Assembly (NCBI GenBank): GCA_028289345.1
Contig: JANQQL010000015.1
Location: forward strand, 372,001-436,000
DNA: 64,000 nt
Source: Planctomycetota bacterium
Lineage (GTDB): Bacteria; Planctomycetota; B15-G4; SIAN01
Reading direction: 5' to 3'
Numbering within the stretch: position 1 is the first letter of the stretch; the number at the start of each line of letters is the position of its first letter. A program made the translations under genes and the position numbers. The notes under the pieces were generated by a model. It was not told the DNA's origin. It saw only the letters and a program-made list of their open reading frames with translations, and did not search any database. This document shows, one piece after another, positions 51,681 to 59,656 of the stretch.

Positions 51681-53309
51681 ATGAATCACGCACACTTCCA
51701 GGTTCCCGGCGCCCACAATGAGCCGGTCCTCGACTACCGCGCGGGTTCTCCCGAACGCAAGGAAATCGAGTCCAAGATCACCGAGCTGCGCGGCAAGGAA
51801 CTCGACATTCCCTTGGTGATCGGCGGCAAAGAAGTCCGCACCGGGAAGACCGCAGACTGCGTCGAACCCCACAACCATGGTCACCGCTTGGGCCAGTACC
51901 ACAAAGGCGGCGCCAACGAGGTGCAGCAGGCGATCGAGGCTTCGCAAAAAGCCTGGCACGACTGGTCCCGCACCCCGCTGGAAACCCGTGCTGCCGTGTT
52001 CCTCAAGGCCGCGGATCTCTTGGCCGGCCCCTATCGCTCGACCATCAATGCCGCCACGATGCTCGGTCAATCCAAGACCGTGTTTCAGGCAGAGATCGAC
52101 GCGGCTTGCGAGTTGGCGGACTTCTGGCGCTTCAACGTCGCGTTCGCGGAACAGCTCTACCAAGACCAGCCGATGTCCGCCGCGACCATGTGGAATCGGG
52201 TGGAGTACCGACCGCTGGAGGGCTTCGTGTTCTCCATCACCCCGTTCAACTTCACTTCCATCGCGGGCAACTTGCCGACGGCACCGGCGATCATGGGCTG
52301 CACGAATCTGTGGAAGCCGGCCTCCAGCACGGTGTACTCCAACTACGTGATCATGCAGATTTTGCAAGAGGCCGGTCTGCCGGACGGCGTGGTCAACTTC
52401 GTGCCCGGCTCGGGTCGCGAAGTCGGCGACCCGGTGATGAGCTCCCCGCTGTTGTCTGGGCTGCACTTCACCGGCTCGACCGAAGTGTTCCGAGGCCTGT
52501 GGAACACCATTGGCCAGAACATCGCCGAGTACAAGAACTACCCGCGGGTTGTCGGCGAGACTGGTGGAAAGGACTTCATCTTCGCCCACGAATCCGCCGA
52601 TCCGGACGCGCTGGTCACCGCCATCGTGCGCGGTGGTTTCGAGTACCAAGGCCAAAAGTGCTCCGCAGTGTCTCGAGTGTTCGTGCCCAACTCGCTGTGG
52701 AACACCATCAAGGACAACTTGGTCGAACAAGTTCGCGGCCTGTCCATGGGCGATCCCACGGACTTCACGAACTTCATGGCGGCCGTCATCGACAAGGGTG
52801 CGTTCGACAAGATTTCGGGGTATGTCGAAGAAGCGAAGTCATCCGCCGACGCCGAGATCTTGGCGGGCGGTGAGTGCGATGGTTCGAAAGGCTACTTCAT
52901 CCAGCCGACTCTGATCCAAGCGAAGAAACCTCAGTTCCGCACCATGTGCGAAGAGATCTTCGGCCCGGTCGTCACGGTGTACGTCTACGACGACCAGAAG
53001 ATGGACGAAGCCTTGGAGCGCTGCGACAGCGATTCGATCTATGCCCTCACCGGCGCCGTGTTCGCTCGCGATCGCGCCGCCGTCGACAAGGTCGCGGATC
53101 GCTTGCGTCACGCCGCCGGCAACTTCTACATCAACGACAAACCCACGGGCGCCGTGGTCGGCCAGCAGCCGTTCGGCGGCAGCCGAGCCTCGGGCACCAA
53201 CGACAAGGCGGGCTCCATGCTGAACCTGATGCGCTGGTGCACGCCTCGAACGATCAAGGAGAACTTCGTCCCGCCCAAGGACTATCGCTATCCACACATG
53301 GATGGATAG
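51681..53309 (+). CDS. pruA: 1-pyrroline-5-carboxylate dehydrogenase (L-glutamate gamma-semialdehyde dehydrogenase)
   Basis: A 542-residue aldehyde dehydrogenase of the stand-alone PruA type, oxidising glutamate gamma-semialdehyde to glutamate in proline and arginine catabolism. Diagnostic sequence: FSITPFNFTSIAGNLPTAP near 182, FTGSTEVFRGLW near 263, the general-base Glu in VVGETGGKDFIF near 290 and the nucleophile Cys in YQGQKCSAVSR near 323. KGYFIQPTLI and EIFGPVVTVYVYDD follow. The eukaryote-like N-terminus (YRAGSPERKEIESKI) fits this branch. No proline dehydrogenase (putB) gene is adjacent. Length is normal. Confidence 0.93.
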   Translation: MNHAHFQVPGAHNEPVLDYRAGSPERKEIESKITELRGKELDIPLVIGGKEVRTGKTADCVEPHNHGHRLGQYHKGGANEVQQAIEASQKAWHDWSRTPLETRAAVFLKAADLLAGPYRSTINAATMLGQSKTVFQAEIDAACELADFWRFNVAFAEQLYQDQPMSAATMWNRVEYRPLEGFVFSITPFNFTSIAGNLPTAPAIMGCTNLWKPASSTVYSNYVIMQILQEAGLPDGVVNFVPGSGREVGDPVMSSPLLSGLHFTGSTEVFRGLWNTIGQNIAEYKNYPRVVGETGGKDFIFAHESADPDALVTAIVRGGFEYQGQKCSAVSRVFVPNSLWNTIKDNLVEQVRGLSMGDPTDFTNFMAAVIDKGAFDKISGYVEEAKSSADAEILAGGECDGSKGYFIQPTLIQAKKPQFRTMCEEIFGPVVTVYVYDDQKMDEALERCDSDSIYALTGAVFARDRAAVDKVADRLRHAAGNFYINDKPTGAVVGQQPFGGSRASGTNDKAGSMLNLMRWCTPRTIKENFVPPKDYRYPHMDG

Positions 53310-53447
53310 TTCGACGATTGGCTCGCGAAACCCCGACTGACACCCGTGGAAGTTCGGCAGCTCAAAGCACCCGCCACCGAGCCACGGAAATTCCAGGAGA
53401 AGCCGGGACGAGGGAATGCCGCGTCAGCGACCACTCTTCGGTGAAAC

Positions 53448-53996
53448 ATGACGACCGACGCGGAACGATGGGATGAAAAGTACCGGGGGATGCTCGCGGA
53501 AGAGCGTCCCCCGGATCCGTTCGTGGAGCAGGCCCTCGATCGGCTCGGGTCGGGAGCCGACAAGCCAGCCGTCGACGTGGCTTGCGGACTCGGACGCCAC
53601 ACTCGATCCTTGCTGCGGCGCGGCTACACGGTGGAAGCGTGGGACGTCAGTGCCGTCGGGCTCGAGCAACTCGAACAGCGATTGCAGAACGAGACCGGGA
53701 GCTTTCTCACGCGCCAGGTCGATGTCGGGCAAATGGCGTCATGCCCTCAACGGTTCGAGTTGGTGCTCGTCGCGGACTTCTTGCATCGACCGCTCTTCTC
53801 CCAGGTCGAATCCTGGCTCGCACCCGGCGGGCACTTCCTGATGGTCACCTTCACCCAGGATCATCCGGCGCCAAAACCCGGACCTCAGTATCGCCTGGAA
53901 CCGGGAGAGCTGGCGCGATCGGTGCCGGAACTTCGAACCCTCTGGTACGAGGAGGTCGAGGGACGAGCCGGTCTGCTCGCGGTGCGAACCTCCTAA
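53448..53996 (+). CDS. TehB-like class I SAM methyltransferase
   Basis: A 182-residue methyltransferase. It opens with an ERWDEKYRGMLAEE segment typical of tellurite-resistance TehB-type and thiol/thiopurine-like enzymes. Motif I is AVDVACGLGRHTRSLLRRG near residue 41, with VEAWDVSAVGLEQ next. The acidic end of strand 4 (LVLVADFLHRPLF near 106) and GGHFLMVTFT complete the fold. The product is cytoplasmic and the substrate unknown. The gene stands by itself, 138 bases after pruA; about 180 bases follow before the cupin lipoprotein. Confidence 0.85.
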   Translation: MTTDAERWDEKYRGMLAEERPPDPFVEQALDRLGSGADKPAVDVACGLGRHTRSLLRRGYTVEAWDVSAVGLEQLEQRLQNETGSFLTRQVDVGQMASCPQRFELVLVADFLHRPLFSQVESWLAPGGHFLMVTFTQDHPAPKPGPQYRLEPGELARSVPELRTLWYEEVEGRAGLLAVRTS

Positions 53997-54178
53997 GATC
54001 GTCGGCACGTTCGTTCGCCAGCCATGGTTGTCTCCGAACTCGAACCGGTTCTGAGGCAAACGGGCATCCGAAGAAATCCCGTCGTCGATTCGCTGCGACC
54101 GTCGTTGTCGAGAAGCCATCGGGCAAACCCGATCATCGCGTCGAAGAATCGCGCCCCTGACAAGGAGTTCCACAACCA

Positions 54179-54595
54179 ATGAGACGACTCGTGCTGTGGA
54201 TCTTGCCGTGCTTCGGGATGTCCGCTTGTGCCCATCTGCCGGGCGAACTGGTCGTGCAGCAGGACCTGCTGACCCTCGCCCAAGAGCAGGCCGAAGCACC
54301 GCCCGGGCCACCGCGAATGCTCTATCAGTCCGAGCACCAGACCGTGTTCTTGGTGACTCCCCGGGAACCGATTCCCCGGCACGTCCACCATCACAGCGAG
54401 GAGACGGTGTTCGTACTGCAAGGCCAAGGGATCCTGCACATTCCCGGCGGAGATCGAGTGGTGAAGGCGGGAGACTTCATGGTGCTCCCACGCAACACCC
54501 CCCATGGCTTCACGCCCACCGGAGACGAACCAGTGGCCGCCCTCTCCTCTTTCAGTCCACGGTTCCGAGACGGAGACCGAGTGGCGGTGGAGTGA
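54179..54595 (+). CDS. Cupin-domain lipoprotein
   Basis: A 138-residue lipoprotein. The signal peptide ends in a lipobox (GMSAC, Cys17). One cupin domain follows: motif 1 is seen as RHVHHHSEETVFVLQG near residues 68-83, with three metal-binding His and Glu, and motif 2 as VLPRNTPHGF near 103 with the fourth His. So it should bind a metal in the periplasm. Substrate unknown; the fold covers many dioxygenases, isomerases and storage-type proteins. AAGGAG precedes the ATG. Confidence 0.85.
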   Translation: MRRLVLWILPCFGMSACAHLPGELVVQQDLLTLAQEQAEAPPGPPRMLYQSEHQTVFLVTPREPIPRHVHHHSEETVFVLQGQGILHIPGGDRVVKAGDFMVLPRNTPHGFTPTGDEPVAALSSFSPRFRDGDRVAVE

Positions 54596-54806
54596 AGGGA
54601 TTCGGTAGCAAGGACGCTGTTTTCCCCAACGCTCCGCGGACTCACCGGCGCCGTGCGAGCATCAGGAGAACTGCGCACTCGGGCCTCGAGGGTTCGATCG
54701 AGACTTCAGACATCCCGATCTTTCCAAATGTGGCCAGGAAGACTGATTAACGCTTCTGGTCCTCACAACTAGACAGGTCCTGCGACTTTGGCCTGGTTGC
54801 AATGCG

Positions 54807-55169
54807 TCACCTCTCAGTCCATACGCAGAGGGTCAGAATGATGAAAGAGAAGGTGACATACCAGCGAAGGTGCGCCTGGACGTGGTGAGCTGGAGCAAAC
54901 AAGCTGACATCTCCAAAGACGTTCCCAACAATCCAGACAGGTATCCATGGAACTGAGAGGAGGTAGGAGCCGACCAACATTCCTATGAGAGTGAAAACAA
55001 GCGTTGCCGGCGTCGCGATAATCGATAGCAACAGGCCAAAACCAAAGAGCAGGAGCGGATTGGTATCAACGCCGGCTGAGTGGCGCGAGCAGGCAAATAC
55101 TAGAGCTTGAAACGACCAAGCTGCGAGGATGACAACACTGGGGTAGTCGTTAACAAGAGATTGAAGCAT
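54807..55169 (-). CDS. Small three- to four-TM membrane protein in a lower-GC stretch
   Basis: A 120-residue protein that is nearly all hydrophobic: VVILAAWSFQALVFACSR, LLLFGFGLLLSIIATPATLVFTLIGMLVG, SVPWIPVWIVGNVFG and WYVTFSFIILTLCVWTE. No family recognised. The surrounding DNA (about 54600-55600) has visibly more A/T and different codon use than its neighbours, which suggests recent acquisition. No ribosome site of note. Confidence 0.5.
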   Translation of the reverse strand: MLQSLVNDYPSVVILAAWSFQALVFACSRHSAGVDTNPLLLFGFGLLLSIIATPATLVFTLIGMLVGSYLLSVPWIPVWIVGNVFGDVSLFAPAHHVQAHLRWYVTFSFIILTLCVWTER

Positions 55170-55623
55170 TAGACTTAGACATCCGTTTGCCGAGAACTAC
55201 TGCTACGGCTGAGGGTTATTCATTGAGAATTCGGAGTTGGCTAAGATCTCAATGATAGGGTCCCACTAAGTGCAGAGGCCCAAGTTCCCAGTTACGCGTG
55301 ACGTGATCTGACATTACCAAACGTGCACCCTGAAACCTGGACGTCAACCAGGACCAACAGAGTGCGGAGTCACTACTCCTACGACTGTAAGTGAACCCGT
55401 AGAGCCGGGTGTCTTCGATCACAACTAGCCCGCAGGAGTAGGGCTGGCCGGAACGAGGACGACCTGCCGCAAGGCCTAGTGGCCGGAAACCAAGATCCGC
55501 GCCGAGGATTCGACGCGGTATTTCAAAATCTAATGATTTCCTGCCTCAACAAGGCCACCAGTTTCGGAACAACCGACTGCCAGGACCGTCCGTGATCCCA
55601 CCGCATTCAAGAACGAGGCCAGC
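55170..55623. other. Gene-free lower-GC region
   Basis: About 450 bases with no credible gene on either strand. Composition differs from the rest of the window. Short self-complementary patches such as GGCCTAGTGGCC are present near 55475, but no intact transposase, intron or tRNA could be recognised. Confidence 0.35.
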
Positions 55624-56226
55624 TCAGAACCCGTTCTCCAACACCACTTCCGAAAGCGGTAGCTGGCCGGGCTTTGGCCACGGATCCTTGGTGGCCTTGC
55701 CAATGGCGACCATGGGTCCCATGACGTGATCGTCGGGGAGCCGGATCATTTCGGCCACTTTGTCGATCTCGAATCCGATCATCGGGCACGAGTCGTAACC
55801 CATGGCCTTGGCCGCGAGCATCAAGTTCTGCATGGCCATGCCGATGGAACGTTGGGCCTCGTCGCGCTGCAGCCACTCGCGTCCCTCGTGGAACGGAGCC
55901 ATCCAATTCACCAGGAGTTCCGCGACGTCTTTGGGGGCGTTCGCCCAATAGCGGTTCGGGTCTTTCTTCCACGCCATGACATCCGCCGTCATGATCACTA
56001 ACAACGAGGCGTCGGTCATCTGAGCCTGGTCATTTCCCTCGGCGCGGATCTTGCGCCGCAACTCTGGGTCCTTGGCCAGCACGAAGCGCCAATGCTGAAT
56101 GTTGAAACTGGTCGGCGCCTGAATCGCCGCTTCGAGCAGGCGCTTTTCTTCGTCCGCAGTGAATCGGTGATCGGGGTCGAAGTGCTTCACCGCGCGGCGC
56201 TGGTAGATGGCGTCGAACGCGTCCAT
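55624..56226 (-). CDS. Nitroreductase-family FMN protein
   Basis: A 200-residue FMN-dependent NAD(P)H oxidoreductase of the nitroreductase family. The ATG at 56226 has AGGAGA six bases upstream and the family start motif AFDAIYQRRAVKHFDP follows at once with the flavin-binding RRAV. APTSFNIQHWRF near residue 42 contacts the flavin, and AMGYDSCPMIGFE near 150 is the second conserved block. Substrates may be nitroaromatics, quinones or flavin. The aldo/keto reductase gene upstream on the same strand is 171 bases away. Confidence 0.9.
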   Translation of the reverse strand: MDAFDAIYQRRAVKHFDPDHRFTADEEKRLLEAAIQAPTSFNIQHWRFVLAKDPELRRKIRAEGNDQAQMTDASLLVIMTADVMAWKKDPNRYWANAPKDVAELLVNWMAPFHEGREWLQRDEAQRSIGMAMQNLMLAAKAMGYDSCPMIGFEIDKVAEMIRLPDDHVMGPMVAIGKATKDPWPKPGQLPLSEVVLENGF

Positions 56227-56397
56227 GTTCGCTCTCCTGTTTCGAATCAATGGTCCCAGAGTTTGTTTCGCAGGATAGCGTTCGTTCACCCGGATCCACT
56301 GGTCGCCGACATCGATTCCATCCAAGGCACCGCGGGGAATTCCTCGATCATGATTCACTCCGGCGCACCATCGGGCGATCGTGGCAACTCCCGGCGG

Positions 56398-57468
56398 TCA
56401 CACGTCGGACAGGTTGCGTCGCATGAGTCGGCCGTGGGGTCCCTCGGAATCACGCTCCAGTTCGAACACGTCTCCGGGAACGTCGCGAAGGCTCGCAGTG
56501 GCCTGATCCAACAAGGCCCGGTCATCATCGGAGAAGCGGAGCGAGGCAGCCGCAAGAGTGCTTTCGAGGTGTTTGCCGTGGAAGGTTCCGACCATCACGC
56601 CAGCGACACGGGGGCGATCCATCGCGAACCGCAGGGCCACGGAAGCGATCGGCACCTGATGACGATCGGCGATGGTGCGGAGAGCCTGCAAGAGCCGCTG
56701 GTAGACGGTCCAACCCCCGACCTCCTCGATGATCACGCGGTACTTGCGCTGAGACCGATTCGCCGGAACCTCAGGGGGACTTTGTTCGAGGAAGCGATCA
56801 GCAAGGAAGCCCCCCGCCAGCGCGCCGTAGCACAGCAATGAAAACTGGTGGCGCTCCGCCAAAGGAACCATGTGCTGTTCGGGACGACGGTCCAGCAACG
56901 AATACTGCACTTGGTTGCTGACCAACGGCACCCCGGCGTCCAGCATCTCTGCCATCCGCACTGCGTCGAAGTTGGTCGCCCCCACGTGGCGAATCTTGCC
57001 GGCGGCGCGCAACTCGGTGAGCCACCGAGCAGCCTCGACGTAACCGGGCACCCCATAGTCCCACCACGAAAACTGCACCAAATCGAGGCGCTCGACACCC
57101 AGTCGTTGAAGGGAGCGATCGATGACGCGCTCCACCGACTCCTTGTCCAGACGGGAGAGCTGATCGAAATCCGGCACGTACTTGGTGTGGATCTGAACCG
57201 GACAGCCCTCGGCCTGCAGACTGGAGCCGTGAGCGGCAAGGAACCGGCCGAAGCGCTCCTCGACTCCGGTGTAGATGTCCGCGCAATCGAACGTGGTCAT
57301 TCCTGCGCGGACCATCCGTGCCAAGGCTTCGAACAAATCCGCCTCGTCCACCACCGCCTCGCGATGTCCTACGGACAGCTGCCAGCCGCCAACGATCAAC
57401 GCGGAACAGTCGTAGCCGTCGCTGCCCAAGGGGGAACGGGGAATCGAAACGCGCTCCATCTCAGCCAT
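56398..57468 (-). CDS. Aldo/keto reductase with altered catalytic His position
   Basis: A 356-residue NADPH-dependent aldo/keto reductase. The catalytic Asp61 and Tyr66 (DCADIY) and Lys96 (HTKY) are in place. The fourth tetrad residue, normally His in QLH/QFH, is Ser134 in LVQFSWWDYG (codon 57067-57069, TCG). C-terminal cofactor motifs (PIASVALRFAMDRP near 262 and VMVGTFHGKHLE near 291) are present, so it is not degenerate otherwise. It may have an unusual pH optimum or a different reaction. It overlaps the TIGR04076 gene by 8 bases. Confidence 0.88.
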   Translation of the reverse strand: MAEMERVSIPRSPLGSDGYDCSALIVGGWQLSVGHREAVVDEADLFEALARMVRAGMTTFDCADIYTGVEERFGRFLAAHGSSLQAEGCPVQIHTKYVPDFDQLSRLDKESVERVIDRSLQRLGVERLDLVQFSWWDYGVPGYVEAARWLTELRAAGKIRHVGATNFDAVRMAEMLDAGVPLVSNQVQYSLLDRRPEQHMVPLAERHQFSLLCYGALAGGFLADRFLEQSPPEVPANRSQRKYRVIIEEVGGWTVYQRLLQALRTIADRHQVPIASVALRFAMDRPRVAGVMVGTFHGKHLESTLAAASLRFSDDDRALLDQATASLRDVPGDVFELERDSEGPHGRLMRRNLSDV

Positions 57469-57814
57469 CCGCCGAAGGAGTCGGTCCGGGGGTCCGGGTC
57501 ACTTCGGAGTGGCGAAACACGGAAGTTCCGGTGCGGGTGATACGAAACCGTGCGCCGCAGAGCGGATCGGGGCAGGCCACTTCGGCGTCGGTAGTCATCC
57601 AATCGTTTGTGTCGGTCGGTCGTTGCTTGGCCGGTAGCAAAGGCAACAGAGCCGCCAACGGATAGAGGGGAAAGGTCTGCCCCGGCGGAAACTCCAGGTT
57701 CTCGCCGTGCACGGTGAAGAAGTCCCCGGCCGCATGGTTGCACACCATCGGCCGGTCCCCTTCGACGACCTCGACTCTCAAGTCGAACAGCTCGAATTCA
57801 TCGGGATGGTTCAT
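57461..57814 (-). CDS. TIGR04076-family protein
   Basis: A 117-residue protein. The ATG at 57814 has AAGGA six bases before it. It matches the TIGR04076 pattern: a strand FDLRVEVVEGD, then PMVCNHAAGDFFTVHGENLEFPPGQ (given in parts), a conserved central LAALLPLLPAKQR, a NDWM segment and a C-terminal CPDPLCGARFRI with a cysteine pair. The function of the family is unknown; members bind a metal or Fe-S-like centre by inference from the cysteines. It is first in a two-gene unit with the aldo/keto reductase, which overlaps its end. Confidence 0.85.
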   Translation of the reverse strand: MNHPDEFELFDLRVEVVEGDRPMVCNHAAGDFFTVHGENLEFPPGQTFPLYPLAALLPLLPAKQRPTDTNDWMTTDAEVACPDPLCGARFRITRTGTSVFRHSEVTRTPGPTPSADG

Positions 57815-58401
57815 GGAGAATCCTTGCCATGGTTGCGACACGGATGGGTCGTCGAAGAGATTTGCACCCTCGTCTTGGCCTCTTGTCGCTCGCCTGCCGG
57901 CGACCACGTCATGGCCTCGCCACCACTCGTTCCGCTTGCCACGGCCTCGACGCCTCCTCGACGTGCTCTCGAGTTTGCCGGAGCTGGCTCGCGTTGCCAG
58001 CCTCCCTTCCCCGGAAACTCAGAAACGGTTCTCATGGCGGGACCGACTGGCGGATCGCGGCGGTCCTTCTCGGACCTTGGCACCCCACCCTGCGTCGCCC
58101 AATCTCCGAAGGCTGATCCAATCCCCGGGGTTTGATTCTTCGCCGGAAGAGCAACCATCACGTGCAACCATTCGAAAGCCCTCTCGAGGCGATGGGTGGG
58201 AACCAGTCAGAGTTTTCTCCGAGCGAGTACTTGCCCGCATTGTTCATGAAGGCCCGCTCAGAATGGCCTATCTTCCTTTTGAGTTCCGCCATTCGCCCAG
58301 GCTTCCGTCGGGCTAAGGTTCCTGCTCGGGCATCCACAGCGGATCCACGCGGTGGCCAACAACGAGCAGATGATGGCGGGCACCACGGCCACGGAGCATT
58401 C
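57815..58401. other. Divergent intergenic region with a repeated element
   Basis: About 590 bases between the TIGR04076 gene and the glycosyltransferase gene. In-frame upstream extensions of the glycosyltransferase gene have no domain sense. Copy C of the dispersed element lies at 58235-58295. No clear promoter was identified. Confidence 0.4.
58235..58295 (-). repeat. Dispersed intergenic element, copy C
   Basis: On the plus strand it reads GAATGGCC, then a TCCTTTTGAGTTCCGCCATTC block. Aligned with copy B, about 70% of some 60 positions agree with one 1-base gap. Like A and B it lies on the minus-strand orientation, in an intergenic region. Confidence 0.5.
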
Positions 58402-59640
58402 ATGACGAAGAGACAGCGCTGGGTCCTGGTGGCTGTCACCCTCGTCACGATCGCGTGTTCGACGGGGCGCTGGCTGATGGAGGGGTTGCCGCGCAAAGCA
58501 TGGCGCGACGGTCCGACTCGCGTGTCCGCGGAGTACTGTCCCGATGGCATGGACCTGCAGATCGAACAGTTCGCCGAGGTCTTGAAGGGCAGTCCCGATG
58601 GGTGGAACCGCTACCTCACGGTGATCCGCCACAGCCATCAGGCCAGCACCTACCTGGTCGGCGTGTTGGCGGCCCCGCTGGTCTGCCTGGGTGTTCCGGC
58701 TCCCGTGGCATTCGCCGTGCTCAGCCTGGTTGCCTCCCTGTTGCTGTTGGGACTCCTTGCGCGACTCGTCGGAGAAGTCCTGGCGAATGCTCCCGGTTGG
58801 CAGCTGGCAGTTCTGCTCTTGTTCCTGATACACCCGGCCACGATTCGCTGCTTCGTCCGGCCGCAAACCGACGCATTGATGGCCTTGTTCGCCTTCACCA
58901 GCCTGTTCTACGCACGCCAGCTCGTGAAGGACCCGACCCGCGCCGCCACCTGGGGATTGCTCTGCCTGACCCAGTCGTTGGCCTGCTTCGTGAAGATCCA
59001 CGGTCTCGCGCTGCTGCTGGTCCCCCCCGCCATCGCGTTCCTGATGGGGAGCCGCGGTCGAGTGATCCTGGCAACTCTCGTCTGGGGCACCCTTCTCCCG
59101 GCGGGGATTTGGAGTGGACTGTTCGCCGCGCTCGGTCTCTTCGGAACGATCGGTTACGCGTGGGACTACCTGGATCAGTTCTATTCCCAGTGGACGTTCG
59201 CGCACAATGCCAAGGTGTTGGCTTTGACAGTGGTCCCGCTGCTGATCCCCGCGCTTCTTCATCCGCGACTTCTGGGTGGACGGACGACCGTCGATTCCGG
59301 GCCGAAGGATCCAGCAGACACCCCCAGCGAGTTCCGCTCCGGCTTGCCCGCAACCCTGCTCCTCCTGGTTGGCGGCTTCGCGGCGATCATGGTGGTGTGC
59401 GAGCTACCACCACGGCCACGATTTCAGTTCCCGGGTCTTGCACCGTTGGTGTTCCTGGCCGTGCTTGGCATCAAGGAACGGTTTGGCAAGGGATTGGTGG
59501 CACGCAGCTGGGTCAGTGCCTCCTTCGGACTGTTCCTTTTGATCAGTGCCGGCCTGATCTACATCGACCTGTACAGCCGCTACTTCGGAAGAACCAAAGA
59601 CCTGGCTCCCCTCGACACCTTCTTGATCCACTTTCTTTAG
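58402..59640 (+). CDS. Membrane glycosyltransferase-like protein
   Basis: A 412-residue integral membrane protein. The ATG at 58402 follows GGAG and begins with the TKRQRWVLVAVTLVTIACS signal-anchor. About nine or ten TM helices are visible. The first periplasmic loop has PDGMDLQIEQ, an acidic motif placed like the catalytic acidic residues of GT-C fold transferases. It resembles DUF2029-type or family-87-type polyprenyl-sugar mannosyltransferases, though no exact family is assigned. It faces the MBOAT/SGNH genes tail to tail (stop at 59640, next stop at 59657), so all three may serve one glycan pathway. Confidence 0.65.
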   Translation: MTKRQRWVLVAVTLVTIACSTGRWLMEGLPRKAWRDGPTRVSAEYCPDGMDLQIEQFAEVLKGSPDGWNRYLTVIRHSHQASTYLVGVLAAPLVCLGVPAPVAFAVLSLVASLLLLGLLARLVGEVLANAPGWQLAVLLLFLIHPATIRCFVRPQTDALMALFAFTSLFYARQLVKDPTRAATWGLLCLTQSLACFVKIHGLALLLVPPAIAFLMGSRGRVILATLVWGTLLPAGIWSGLFAALGLFGTIGYAWDYLDQFYSQWTFAHNAKVLALTVVPLLIPALLHPRLLGGRTTVDSGPKDPADTPSEFRSGLPATLLLLVGGFAAIMVVCELPPRPRFQFPGLAPLVFLAVLGIKERFGKGLVARSWVSASFGLFLLISAGLIYIDLYSRYFGRTKDLAPLDTFLIHFL

Positions 59641-59656
59641 TCCGACGAGAGTGGCG

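Noticed and set aside
55380..55480. Group II intron or tRNA-like fragment
   Set aside because: GAGCCGGGTG...AGCCCGC suggested a stem, but no domain V, reverse transcriptase or cloverleaf could be formed.
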